Source: Chloroflexia bacterium
GTDB lineage: Bacteria; Chloroflexota; Chloroflexia; Thermomicrobiales; CFX8
Direction: 5' to 3'
Assembly (NCBI GenBank): GCA_030431755.1
Contig: JAUIIK010000041.1
Span: 1-37,278 of the forward strand
Length of the DNA stretch: 37,278 nucleotides
A program made the position numbers and the translations under genes. The notes under the pieces were generated by a model. The model was not told the DNA's origin, searched no databases, and saw only the letters and a list, made by a program, of their open reading frames with translations. This document shows positions 8,074 to 16,749 of this stretch, piece after piece (positions within the stretch are counted from its first letter, which is position 1; every line of letters starts with the position of its first letter).

Positions 8074-8490
8074 GTGGCGCGAATTGAAGCCACCGAGGTT
8101 CTCCAACAATCGCTCGACGGCCTGAGCATGCGACAGCAGGCGACGGCCAACAACATCGCAAACGTTGACACGCCAGGCTACAAGGCGACGCAGGTCTCAT
8201 TTGAGACGCAGCTCGCAGCGGCGGTCGAAGAGCAGATGTTGGAGCGGCGCGGTGTGCAGGTGGCAACGACCAACCCGGCGCACCTCGCAGCAGGCCCGCG
8301 GGGGCTTGACCAGGTCGAACCGGTTGTCAGCAAGTTCGACACTGTCAGCTACCGCAACGATGGCAACAGTGTCGATATCGAACGCGAGATGGCCCTGCTG
8401 GCCGAAACGCAGTTGCGGTACTCGACCTTGAGCAGCCTCGTTAGTCGCCGTTTGGCGATCGAGCGCAACATCATTCGGGCGGGCACGTAG
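8074..8490 (+). CDS. flgB: flagellar basal-body rod protein FlgB
   Basis: The 138-residue proximal-rod protein carries the N-terminal signature ANNIANVDTPGYKATQVSFE and the FlgB-specific C-terminal pattern NDGNSVDIEREMALLAETQL. Start GTG 8074 has GAGGAA upstream. The roughly 100 bases before it hold no gene and no clear promoter. FlgB and FlgC are usually adjacent (flgBC-fliE); here flgB follows the transglycosylase gene, well away from flgC, so the order is rearranged. The length is normal. Confidence 0.95.
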   Translation: MARIEATEVLQQSLDGLSMRQQATANNIANVDTPGYKATQVSFETQLAAAVEEQMLERRGVQVATTNPAHLAAGPRGLDQVEPVVSKFDTVSYRNDGNSVDIEREMALLAETQLRYSTLSSLVSRRLAIERNIIRAGT

Positions 8491-8500
8491 TCGGTATGGG

Positions 8501-10609
8501 ATGCAGGCACGAGCAAGGATGCGTAGTAGCGTGCAGGATTTGTTTCAACTGGGAATGGTCGCGCAGGATGCCGGAACGACAACCGGCCCAGCGCGCTCCG
8601 GCCGGAAAGCCCACAAGCACGACGGTGAGAGCGCCGTTGGCAGCGTGGACTTCGAGACGGCCATGGCCCTGGCTGCAACGCTTGCCGCTACACCGTCGCC
8701 AGCCTTCAACCAGTCGCCGCCGTTGCAACTGCGGCACGGCCAACCCTCCACCACAGATGTCGACGCAAGCGCAAGCGCTCCGGCCGGGATCTCCGGCGAT
8801 GCCAGCGCCTTCGCCTTCTCATCACACTCCCGCCTCTCCCGCGAAGTCGGCACGAATTCACTGCCATTGCTTGAGAGTGCGTCGGACGGTCAGCAGACCG
8901 GCGAGCGCGGAGTGGCCTTCGCTGACGCGAGCACAGCCAGTGACACGGCGGCGATCCGGAATTTGCTTGCCCGGCTCGCCAACCCGGGCGAGCAATCGGG
9001 CGGCTCAGACGTGTCGGCTACGACACCGGCAATCGACGCGGGTGGGCTCGTTCCAATTGACCGGCCCGCGCCGCCGCAGACCCCAATGGCGCCGGAAGCA
9101 GTAGACGAAGTGGGAGCGGGAAGCTTGGCAGATACGACCGAAGACGGCGGCAGCGGCATTCAGCTCGACTATCGCCCGGTGCGGCGGCTGATTCCGGTCG
9201 TTACCGAGAACTGGACGCCAGAGAGTGGGGTTGAAGCGCTTGACCAGCCGCAGGTGGCGGACGGTGAGAATCTAACCCCACCGGTGGATGTCACGCAGAC
9301 CGGGGATGTTGCTGCCACAGAGCTGCCACTGGAATTTGATCAGGTTGCGCCGCAGCCGGCGCCATTTCCCCTTGAACAGACCGACCGTTTGATCGCCGAC
9401 GAGCCCATCTTGCCGCCGCCTGTCGCGCCGCGTGATTTTCCGGAACAGACGGTCGGCACACGCCCGTTCTGGACCCGCCGGCAGCAGCCTGTGGACGCAT
9501 CTGACGCTCCAGCTGCGACGCCGCGCTTCGGCAACCAGAGCGTCAACGGACCGGAGCTCCGGGTCGTCTCGCGCAACGACAACCCTGCGCCAGGGCAGGA
9601 TGTCGAACAGCCTGAATTGCGGCTGATCGAGTTCACCCAGCGTTCGCTGGCGACTGAGCCGGACGATGATCTCGTTGCGCTGATCGCCGATGTCTGGGAG
9701 CAGTCTATTGCCGAGGGTGAAGTCGACCTGCCGGCGGCAACGCCGCGCTTGACGGCGCTTCCGACGGTCATCGCCAACACGCTCGCGCCGCGCGAACGCG
9801 ACCAGCTCGCTCGTGTTAGCGCCAGCGACGACACTGCGCCGGCCGATGCGCTTGATGCGCCGGAGCCCATGCCCTTCAAGATCAAGGCGGTCAGCGCCGG
9901 CTCAGAGCTTGGCGGCCAGTTTGACGGTATGACCGAGCAACACGACGGCGGGACTGACGCGACGTTCAGTGCCGAGCGCGGAAGCGCTCCCCAGGTTTCG
10001 CGGGCGGCCGGCGAGCCGTCGGCAACGCCGGTGGCGCTCTTCGATGATTTCCTCTCCACACGGTCGATAGAACGCGCGCAGCCCGGCCCGGATGCGCCCG
10101 TCGCCGTGCGCCAGGCGGCGCTCGAGATCGCCACCGAGGTGAGCCGCTTGCAGCGCAACGGCGGTTCGGAGATTTCCTTCAGCTTGCGCTTGCACCCCGA
10201 GCATCTGGGCGAGGTGCGGGTAGAGATTCAGCGTGTCGACAATGTCTGGTCGCTCTCGATCACGGCCGCGAACGACGAAGCACGGGAAGCCCTGGCGGCG
10301 GAGATTGGCCGCCTGGAACATCGCTTCCGCGAGCATGATCTGAAGCTTGACGGTATTAGCGTCGCGACTCAGCCACGCGATGAGTCGATTAGCGCCCCGG
10401 CCCAGGCCGAGCGGGCCAGCAGCTCGGGACTCGGCGACAACGCCCGGCAAGGGTTGCCGGGGGAGCAGAACCGGGACCAAAGCGGGTGGCGGAATCCCAG
10501 CCCAGCGACGATACTTGGTTTTGACTCTCGCGACGAAGCTGAGACCGCGCAAGAGTTGACGCGTAGGCACGATCCGACATCTGTTTCCGGCGTCGACATC
10601 AAAGCATGA
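8501..10609 (+). CDS. fliK: flagellar hook-length control protein FliK
   Basis: This encodes 702 residues. Most of the protein (about 1-540) is low-complexity, rich in Ala, Pro, Asp, Glu and Thr, as expected for the exported molecular ruler. The C-terminal hook-length control domain lies at about residues 542-630, with FSLRLHPEHLGEVRVEIQRV and the following EIGRLEHRFREHDLKLDGISV region (given here as LEHRFREHDLKLDGI); this domain switches FlhB specificity. It is long compared with many FliK proteins, mostly from the disordered part. ATG 8501 is used; ATG 8519, in frame, is also possible. It sits between flgB and flgD, the usual fliK-flgD order. Confidence 0.9.
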   Translation: MQARARMRSSVQDLFQLGMVAQDAGTTTGPARSGRKAHKHDGESAVGSVDFETAMALAATLAATPSPAFNQSPPLQLRHGQPSTTDVDASASAPAGISGDASAFAFSSHSRLSREVGTNSLPLLESASDGQQTGERGVAFADASTASDTAAIRNLLARLANPGEQSGGSDVSATTPAIDAGGLVPIDRPAPPQTPMAPEAVDEVGAGSLADTTEDGGSGIQLDYRPVRRLIPVVTENWTPESGVEALDQPQVADGENLTPPVDVTQTGDVAATELPLEFDQVAPQPAPFPLEQTDRLIADEPILPPPVAPRDFPEQTVGTRPFWTRRQQPVDASDAPAATPRFGNQSVNGPELRVVSRNDNPAPGQDVEQPELRLIEFTQRSLATEPDDDLVALIADVWEQSIAEGEVDLPAATPRLTALPTVIANTLAPRERDQLARVSASDDTAPADALDAPEPMPFKIKAVSAGSELGGQFDGMTEQHDGGTDATFSAERGSAPQVSRAAGEPSATPVALFDDFLSTRSIERAQPGPDAPVAVRQAALEIATEVSRLQRNGGSEISFSLRLHPEHLGEVRVEIQRVDNVWSLSITAANDEAREALAAEIGRLEHRFREHDLKLDGISVATQPRDESISAPAQAERASSSGLGDNARQGLPGEQNRDQSGWRNPSPATILGFDSRDEAETAQELTRRHDPTSVSGVDIKA

Positions 10610-10637
10610 GCACGCAGTCACAGGTCAGGAGCAACGC

Positions 10638-11075
10638 ATGGTAGATCGCATACAAGACCTGATTATCGATCCGAACCCAGGTCCGGAGATTGTCAACGAA
10701 CCGCCTGGACTGGGGCAGGATGCGTTCCTCGAACTGCTGGTCGCGCAATTGCGGAACCAGAACCCGTTGGAGCCGCTGGACAACTTCCAGTTCATCAGTC
10801 AGATCGCGCAGTTCAGCACGCTGGAGCAGATGACGTCATTGAACGCTGCGCTCTCGGGGTTTACCGAATTTGCGGCGCTGGGCCAGCTGGCGTCGATGGT
10901 CGGAAAAGAGGCGACGATCGTCAACGAGAGTGCCGGGATCGACGTCACCGGCATCATCACTGCGGTAACGCTCGAAAGCGGCGAGCCGCGCGTGATTATC
11001 GATGGCAACTCGTACGCCCTGGACAACATCACACGAATTGGATTGCCCGCAGGAGGCGGCGCCGATACGCCGTAG
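10638..11075 (+). CDS. flgD: flagellar hook capping protein FlgD (short form)
   Basis: The 145-residue protein is the scaffold cap for hook polymerisation. The N-terminal conserved segment reads GQDAFLELLVAQLRNQNPLE and continues with QFISQIAQFSTLEQM. A central part (LGQLASMVGKEATIV) and a beta-rich end (GEPRVIIDGNSYALDNI) follow. It is shorter than the enterobacterial protein of about 230 residues because the Ig-like/tudor C-terminal region is reduced; such short forms occur in Gram-positive-type flagella. AGGAG precedes the ATG. It is 28 bases after fliK and 31 before flgE. Confidence 0.93.
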   Translation: MVDRIQDLIIDPNPGPEIVNEPPGLGQDAFLELLVAQLRNQNPLEPLDNFQFISQIAQFSTLEQMTSLNAALSGFTEFAALGQLASMVGKEATIVNESAGIDVTGIITAVTLESGEPRVIIDGNSYALDNITRIGLPAGGGADTP

Positions 11076-11106
11076 CGTCTACGGCACAGGAAGGATCTAA
11101 CGCGTC

Positions 11107-11916
11107 ATGTTTCGATCGATGTTCGCAGCCGTCTCGGGTCTCAGAAACCACCAGACCTGGATGGACGTCGTTGGCAACAACATCGCCAACGTCAACACCG
11201 CCGGGTACAAACATGCCCGGATCAATTTCCAGGACACCCTGAGCCAGACCGTCAGCGGTCCGACCGCGCCTGGCTCGCCGCTCGGTGGCACGAATCCGCG
11301 GCAGATTGGCCTCGGCTCGTCCATCGGCGCGATCGACACGATCCAGACCCAGGGCAGCCTGCTGACGACCGACCGGGTGCTCGACCTTGCCATTCAGGGC
11401 AACGGCTTCTTCGCCGTCAGCGACACGCTCGGCACCTATTACACTCGCGATGGCGCGTTCAGCCTCGACGCCGACGGCTTTCTGGTTGTCCCGTCAACCG
11501 GCTTCTACGTCCTCGACGACACCGGCGCGCAGATTCAGCTTCCGGTGACGGCCACCGCACCGGCGCTCGAGACGATCACGATTGGCCGCGACGGCGGTAT
11601 CACCGGCTTCTTCGATGATGGCTCGACCTCGCTCGTTGGAACCATCGGCATCGCGCGGTTCCCGAACGCGAACGGCCTGCTCCGGGTCGGCGACAACATG
11701 TTCCGCGACACGCCGAACTCCGGCGCGGCCGACCTCGGCACGCCGCAGGTCGACGGCCGTGGCGCGATCAGCAGCGGTTTCATCGAGAATTCGAATGTCG
11801 ACCTGGCCGCACAGTTTACCTTCATGATCATGGCCGAGCGCGGCTTCCAGGCCAACTCGCGGGTGATTACCACCGCCGACGAGATGCTCGTGGACCTGGT
11901 GAACATGAAGCGGTAA
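11107..11916 (+). CDS. flgE: flagellar hook protein FlgE (short, FlgG-like)
   Basis: The 269-residue product begins MFRSMFAAVSGLRNHQTWMD and has NNIANVNTAGYK, the rod/hook N-terminal D0 motif. DLAIQGNGFFAVSD and the C-terminal MIMAERGFQANSRVITTADE complete the FlgE/FlgF/FlgG pattern. The MDVVGNNIANVNTAGYKHAR stretch and the place after fliK and flgD point to the hook protein, as in Bacillus, whose short FlgE was once named FlgG. The distal-rod protein FlgG is the main alternative. It is the last gene of the cluster in this window, and a hairpin terminator follows. flhA, flhB, fliP-R, motAB, fliM and fliN are not in view. Confidence 0.8.
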   Translation: MFRSMFAAVSGLRNHQTWMDVVGNNIANVNTAGYKHARINFQDTLSQTVSGPTAPGSPLGGTNPRQIGLGSSIGAIDTIQTQGSLLTTDRVLDLAIQGNGFFAVSDTLGTYYTRDGAFSLDADGFLVVPSTGFYVLDDTGAQIQLPVTATAPALETITIGRDGGITGFFDDGSTSLVGTIGIARFPNANGLLRVGDNMFRDTPNSGAADLGTPQVDGRGAISSGFIENSNVDLAAQFTFMIMAERGFQANSRVITTADEMLVDLVNMKR

Positions 11917-11949
11917 GCCCGCTAGCCACTTGAACTAACGTCTGTCTCA

Positions 11950-11979
11950 CGACGGGAGGGCCGCCTGGCTCTCCCGTCG
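11950..11979 (+). terminator. hairpin terminator after the flagellar cluster
   Basis: CGACGGGAG at 11950-11958 pairs perfectly with CTCCCGTCG at 11971-11979 around a 12-base loop, 34 bases after the flgE stop. The T-tract is weak (CTCGTTTG), so release may not be fully intrinsic. Confidence 0.6.
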
Positions 11980-12069
11980 CTCGTTTGCGGATTCCCCGTC
12001 AATCCGCGATGATGCCAGCCGGTGTTCAGCCCCGGAAGCTGACTGGCTTGAGACGATTGGCGCGCTACG

Positions 12070-13995
12070 ATGACCGCACCCCGCTACCTCTCGATTGACG
12101 ATCTGCTGAACATGACCCCGCCGGGCGACGCCCAGATTCACCCGGACGGCGACCAGATTGCCTACACCCGCACAAGCGCCGTCGGCGAGAAGGGCAACCA
12201 CGCCGGCAGCTCCGAGATCTGGCTCACGCGGGGCGTCTCGAATGACCGCCGCCTGACTGCGCGGGGCACGCATGCCCGCCACCCGCGCTGGTCGCCGGAC
12301 GGCAAGCGGCTGGCCTACCTCGGCAAGCTCAAAGGCAACGCCCACCATCAGCTCTGCTTGCTCGACCGCGATTGGGGCGAGGCGCGTTTGCTGACCAGCC
12401 GCAAGGCTGGCGTCTCGCGCTTTGCCTGGGCGCCGGATGACGGGTCGATCTTGCTGCTGGCGAGCGATCCCGAGCCGGACGAGCTCAAGGAGCGCAAAGC
12501 GGACGGCAAGGACTGGATCGAGTACGAGGCGCACCAGCGTTTCAACCGGCTCTGGCGCTATGACCTCAGCTCGGGTGAAACAAGCGCCGTCACCGAGCAA
12601 GACCTCCAGATCTACGAGTTCGCCTGGTCTCCGGATGGCACGCAGGTGGCGGCGATTGCGGCAGACAGCCCGTACAACTGGGCCTGGTACGGCGCGCGGC
12701 TCGTGGTAATCGACCTGGAGAGCGGCGCTGTCGAGACGCGCTACGCGCCGGACAAGCAGCTGGCCCGGCCGGCCTGGTCGCCGGATGGCGCGACGGTCTC
12801 CGTCATCAGCTGCATCTTCAGCGACGAAGGTATGACCGGCGGCGACGTTGTGCTGATCGATGCCGCGTCAGGTCAGGCGCGCAACATTACCGAAGGCCAC
12901 GAACGGTCCTATCTGGAATGCTTCTGGGCGGCTGATGCGGGGTCGATCCTGGCTCCGGCAGTCGAAGACGGTGCGGCGGCGGTCTGCCGGCTGGGTCTCG
13001 ATGGCGCATGTGAGACGCTCTGGTTCGAACGCGTCAATCTCGCCGCCTATGGCGGGTCGGCGATGACCCAGAGCCGGTCTGGCCAGCACGTCGCGCTGAT
13101 CGTGTCGACTCCGGACACTCCGCCAGCGGTCAAGCATGGCCGGGTCGGCGAGCACGCCATCGACTGGGCGGCGATGACCGCTATCGACGATGAGCTTGCC
13201 AACCACGTTAACACGACGATGACGACGATCCACTGGCGGAGCTTCGACGAGCGTTCGATTCAGGGGCTGCTCCTCTGGCCCGCCGGCGCGCGTCCTGGCG
13301 TCGATGCGCTGCCGATGATCGTCCTCGTCCACGGCGGCCCGACCGGCATCTCGGGCTACGGTTTCCCGGACACGCGCTCGCTCGGCTGGGCGCATCTGCT
13401 GGCGGAGCGTGGCTATCTCTGCTTCTTCCCGAACTATCGCGGCAGCATGGGCTTCGGGACGGAGTTCGCCGAGCTGAACAACAAGGACCTCGGCGGCGGC
13501 GATCTCGAAGATGTCCTGCGGGGTATCGATTATTGCGTCGAGCAGGGCTGGGCCAACCCGCACCGGCTCGGCATCGGCGGCTGGAGCTACGGCGGCTATC
13601 TGACGCCCTGGGCGGTTACTCAGACGCCGCGCTTCAAGGCCGCCGTTTCCGGCGCGTCGATCACCAACTGGACCTCGTTCCACGGCGTCAGCACGATCCA
13701 GGGCTGGGACGAGACCTTCAACCGAACCGATCCGTACAACGCCGACGGCTTCTACACCTTCCGCTCGCCGGTCTACAATCTCGACACCGTCCAGACCCCG
13801 ACGCTCTTCCTGCATGGTGAGCGCGACCCAATCTGCCCGGTCGGCCAGGCCTACGAGATGTGGCGCGGCCTCAAGGAGCGCGACGTCGAGACCGAGCTCG
13901 TCGTCTACCCGCGCGAGCCCCACGGCTTCCGCGAGCGCGAGCACGTCCGCGACCTCCTCACCCGCATCGTCGACTGGTTCAGTGAACGCGTGTAG
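12070..13995 (+). CDS. S9 family (prolyl oligopeptidase-type) peptidase
   Basis: This 641-residue cytoplasmic serine peptidase cleaves short peptides. The N-terminal part is a beta-propeller with repeated WSPDG/WAPDD strands (RWSPDGKRLAYLG, FAWAPDDGSILLL, FAWSPDGTQVAAI, AWSPDGATVSVI). The C-terminal alpha/beta hydrolase domain begins near residue 400 with VLVHGGPTG (oxyanion region). The triad is Ser506 in GGWSYGGYL, Asp586 in GERDPICPVG and His618 in EPHGFRERE. Acylaminoacyl-peptidase and dipeptidyl-peptidase-like members share this layout, so the exact specificity is open. There is no signal peptide. The Shine-Dalgarno is weak; the ATG at 12070 fits the family start (YLSIDDLLNM). Confidence 0.93.
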   Translation: MTAPRYLSIDDLLNMTPPGDAQIHPDGDQIAYTRTSAVGEKGNHAGSSEIWLTRGVSNDRRLTARGTHARHPRWSPDGKRLAYLGKLKGNAHHQLCLLDRDWGEARLLTSRKAGVSRFAWAPDDGSILLLASDPEPDELKERKADGKDWIEYEAHQRFNRLWRYDLSSGETSAVTEQDLQIYEFAWSPDGTQVAAIAADSPYNWAWYGARLVVIDLESGAVETRYAPDKQLARPAWSPDGATVSVISCIFSDEGMTGGDVVLIDAASGQARNITEGHERSYLECFWAADAGSILAPAVEDGAAAVCRLGLDGACETLWFERVNLAAYGGSAMTQSRSGQHVALIVSTPDTPPAVKHGRVGEHAIDWAAMTAIDDELANHVNTTMTTIHWRSFDERSIQGLLLWPAGARPGVDALPMIVLVHGGPTGISGYGFPDTRSLGWAHLLAERGYLCFFPNYRGSMGFGTEFAELNNKDLGGGDLEDVLRGIDYCVEQGWANPHRLGIGGWSYGGYLTPWAVTQTPRFKAAVSGASITNWTSFHGVSTIQGWDETFNRTDPYNADGFYTFRSPVYNLDTVQTPTLFLHGERDPICPVGQAYEMWRGLKERDVETELVVYPREPHGFREREHVRDLLTRIVDWFSERV

Positions 13996-14037
13996 CGGGC
14001 CGGATGCGCGAGCATCACGTTAAAGGAAGGCGCCTGA

Positions 14038-14565
14038 GTGCAAAGGATTCGCGTTTCATTGCTACTCGTGAGCGAGAACAGGCTGCTATTCGTGCGCGAG
14101 ACGGCCGAGGCACGCATAGCCGACATCGACATCGACCCAGATCGGATTGGTTTCTGGCAGCTACCCGGCGGTGGGCTTGAAGCGGGAGAATCGCTGTACG
14201 AGTGCGCGATCCGCGAAGCCCGTGAGGAAACGGGCTTGGAAGTTGAGCCTGATCGAATCGTCTACGTGCAGGAATACGTCAATCCGTTTGAGCCGTTCTT
14301 TCAAATCGAGTTCATCGTGGCTGCACGCGCTATTACCGGACACCCCCATGTTACCCACGAGGACGCGATAACCGGGCTTGCATATCTCAGCTCAGCTGAT
14401 CGACCCGGATACAACCTCGCGCCCTGGCACGACCGCGACGTTATCTGGAGTGACCTTGAACGAGCGTTCCCACGATTTCGTCACCTCGGCATTGAGCGCG
14501 TGCAAGATGCCGAATCCCCGCGCTTGCATTCCTTGCCATTCGGAACGAGATCTGAGACCAGATAA
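14038..14565 (+). CDS. Nudix hydrolase (first of two paralogues)
   Basis: The 175-residue protein has a complete Nudix box, GGLEAGESLYECAIREAREETGL, which I give in two parts: GGLEAGESLYE and CAIREAREETGL (Gx5Ex7REUxEExGU, about residues 44-66). Such enzymes hydrolyse nucleoside diphosphates linked to another moiety; the substrate is unknown. It starts at GTG 14038 with AAGGAAGG upstream. It resembles the Nudix protein at 16750 along its length (same WxxPGGGLE, YVxE and AFPxxRxLG positions), so the two are probably an old duplication separated by the ABC exporter pair. The stop is 47 bases before the palindromic repeat. Confidence 0.9.
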   Translation: MQRIRVSLLLVSENRLLFVRETAEARIADIDIDPDRIGFWQLPGGGLEAGESLYECAIREAREETGLEVEPDRIVYVQEYVNPFEPFFQIEFIVAARAITGHPHVTHEDAITGLAYLSSADRPGYNLAPWHDRDVIWSDLERAFPRFRHLGIERVQDAESPRLHSLPFGTRSETR

Positions 14566-14612
14566 CACCGAGGACCGCGGCAGCGGATTCGTCGCACCCA
14601 CGCCGAAACAGC

Positions 14613-14852
14613 ACTAGTGCTCTGTTACTCATGAAGTGATGGGATTGTCCCACCTCGCCAGGCAACTCAACCGTACCGAACCTGTCATTTCGAGCGGGGA
14701 CCCACAGCGTGGGTGCGAGAAATCTCAGTCGAACACCAGTGATGGGCTGCACTGAGATTTCTCCCGCTAGTCGAAATGACAAGCTTGATGCTTGTTGAGT
14801 CATCCGGGAAGCCGCAGAATGTCGATCAAATCATGTGTCACAGACCACTAGT
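14613..14852. repeat. 240-bp palindromic MITE-like element, copy A
   Basis: The element is bounded by ACTAGT at 14613-14618 and 14847-14852 and folds back on itself along most of its length. The outer arms match about 50 bases with substitutions (ACTAGTGCTCTGTTACTCATGA against ACTAGTGGTCTGTGACACATGA), and the inner arms are TGTCATTTCGAG/CTAGTCGAAATGACA and GAGAAATCTCAG/CTGAGATTTCTC. A second, diverged copy lies at 34653-34875. No ORF is carried. The right ACTAGT contains the TAG stop of the ABC-2 permease gene read on the minus strand. It fills the gap between the Nudix gene and the permease. Confidence 0.85.
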
Positions 14853-15612
14853 CCCATTTGAAGAACCACAGCGCTGGGATCGCCGCCGCGATGGCGAACG
14901 CGGTGAGGACCGCTAGGCCCGACCAGCTCCAGCCGAAGCCGTACCAGGGGTCCTGGATGGCGTGGACGAGGTGAGTCAACGGCAGCAGCTCGCTGAAATC
15001 ACGCAGGCCGGAAGGCAGGACGGCGCGTGGCGGGGCCGAGCCGCAGATAAGCCACATGCTGAAGAAGAGCAGCAGGCCGATGCCCTGCGCCGCCCGGCTA
15101 CTGCCGATCACCGTCGCCAGGAGCATCCCCAGCGCGCCGAAGGTGGCGGTGCCGACGAGCACGGCGACGATAACGCCGAGCGGATCCTCCGGCAGCATCG
15201 CATCGTAGACGAGCCAGGCGACAATGCCCATGATGATCGTCCCGGCAATGAAGGTCAGCAGCGCGACGGTGAGCTGCGCGCTGAAGACGACCCAGGCGGG
15301 CACGGACGACGCCCGCAGCCGCTTGAGGATGCCCTGTTCGCGGTAGCCGGCCAGATTGATTGGCAGCGTCATCAGCCCAAGCGCTGCGATGATCACCGCG
15401 ACCGAGGCGGCTGTGTAGTAGTTGACCGGCGTGACGCCGCGCCAGACGAGGATCCCGTTCTCAACCGCCTGCGCCTCCTCCTGATCGTTCCCGAAAACCG
15501 CCGACAGTAGCATCATCATCATGAGCGGGAAGACGAGCACGAAAACGATCGAGAATGGCTCGCGGAGAAAGAGCTTGATTTCGGCTATGGTCATCGCCCG
15601 GTAGCCACGCAT
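14848..15612 (-). CDS. ABC-2 type transporter permease
   Basis: The 254-residue integral membrane protein has about six hydrophobic segments: FSIVFVLVFPLMMMMLLSAV, ASVAVIIAALGLMTLPINLA, LTVALLTFIAGTIIMGIVAW, VAVLVGTATFGALGMLLATV, GIGLLLFFSMWLICGS and LAVLTAFAIAAAIPALWFF. The pattern YREQGILKRLRASSV is the cytoplasmic coupling helix of ABC-2 permeases. It partners the ATPase encoded just upstream on the same strand, five bases away. The exporter substrate, possibly a drug or lipid, cannot be read. Its stop codon lies in the end of the palindromic repeat. ATG 15612 is used; an in-frame ATG six codons later (MTIAEIKLF) is also credible. Confidence 0.92.
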   Translation of the reverse strand: MRGYRAMTIAEIKLFLREPFSIVFVLVFPLMMMMLLSAVFGNDQEEAQAVENGILVWRGVTPVNYYTAASVAVIIAALGLMTLPINLAGYREQGILKRLRASSVPAWVVFSAQLTVALLTFIAGTIIMGIVAWLVYDAMLPEDPLGVIVAVLVGTATFGALGMLLATVIGSSRAAQGIGLLLFFSMWLICGSAPPRAVLPSGLRDFSELLPLTHLVHAIQDPWYGFGWSWSGLAVLTAFAIAAAIPALWFFKWD

Positions 15613-15617
15613 TGCGG

Positions 15618-16526
15618 TTAACCCCGTATCGTTTGGCCGGTGAGTGCCAGAAAGGCATCTTCGACCGTCGGGCGGTCGGCGCGGAGATCTGCCGGCACGA
15701 TGCCGTGCGCCACCAGCTCTGCGGCAACCAGCGCCAGGACCGGGCCGGTTCCCTGTATCTCCACGGCAGCCTCGCGGCGTGAGAGCTGGTCCACGACCTC
15801 CAGCTCCTCCAACCAGCTCAGATCCTCCGCCTCGGTTGAGAAGCGCACGACTACTGGAAGCTCCAGACTATTGATGAGGCCCTGTGGTGAATCGAGCGCA
15901 ATGACCCGGCCGCCATCGACGACCGCCAACCGGTCGCAGAGGTATTCCGCTTCGTCCATGAAGTGCGTCACCAGCACGACGGTCGTGCCCTGCTCGCGGA
16001 TCTCCCGAATAAGTTCCCAGGTCGCCCTCCGCGCTTGCGGGTCGAGCCCCTGGGTTAGCTCGTCGAGGAAGACGAGCTCCGGGGCGTTGACGAACGCCAG
16101 GGCGATGAACAGCCGCTGCCGCTGCCCGCCGGAGAGACTATCAAAGGCTTGATCGCGTTGCGCTTCCAGCCGCCAGCGGGCAATCAGCTCATCGGGATCT
16201 ACGGGATTGTGGGCAAACGCGGCGAAGAGGCGCAATGCCTCCTCGACCTTCATCCGGCCGGGTAACGCCGAGTCCTGGAGCTGTGAGCCGATCCTCCGGC
16301 GCAACGTATCTGTCTGGGTCTGTGGGTCGAGATCGAAGACGCGTAGCGTGCCGCCGTTCGCCTCTCGCAGACCCTGGAGGCACTCGACGGTCGTCGTCTT
16401 CCCCGCGCCATTCGGTCCGAGGATGCCGAAGATCTCGCCCGCCTCGACACTGAACGAGACATCCTCGACGGCCACCACAGAGCCGTAGCTCTTTTGCAGG
16501 TTCTCGACCGAGATCACCGACGCCAT
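15618..16526 (-). CDS. ABC transporter ATP-binding protein
   Basis: The 302-residue ATPase powers the neighbouring ABC-2 permease. Walker A is GPNGAGKTT (about residues 37-45), the signature is LSGGQRQRLFIAL, Walker B is ELVFLDELTQGLDPQ, and the H-loop is VLVTHFMDEAEYL. The position after Walker B reads DELTQGLD rather than the common DEPTxGLD, a Pro to Leu change. The C-terminal 80 residues form the extra domain of the DrrA/CcmA-like exporter ATPases. It starts at ATG 16526. The 223 bases between it and the divergent Nudix gene should hold both promoters, but I see no clear boxes. Confidence 0.94.
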   Translation of the reverse strand: MASVISVENLQKSYGSVVAVEDVSFSVEAGEIFGILGPNGAGKTTTVECLQGLREANGGTLRVFDLDPQTQTDTLRRRIGSQLQDSALPGRMKVEEALRLFAAFAHNPVDPDELIARWRLEAQRDQAFDSLSGGQRQRLFIALAFVNAPELVFLDELTQGLDPQARRATWELIREIREQGTTVVLVTHFMDEAEYLCDRLAVVDGGRVIALDSPQGLINSLELPVVVRFSTEAEDLSWLEELEVVDQLSRREAAVEIQGTGPVLALVAAELVAHGIVPADLRADRPTVEDAFLALTGQTIRG

Positions 16527-16749
16527 TGTCGTACTCGCTGTTCATTCTGGTCTGGGCTCGTTCTCTGGGTAGACTAGCACTCCAACGGGTTGCGAAGGCG
16601 GCATCACCGCGCGTTCTCCGATTGGTGACGACAGGTTCTGCGACTCTATGCATTGGTGATGTGATGCGCAGCCAGTGACGCCGTTGCCTGTCCGGAGGTA
16701 GCCGCATCGATCATCGGCCGTTACTGGGAAGTTGCGAAATGGGGATCGT

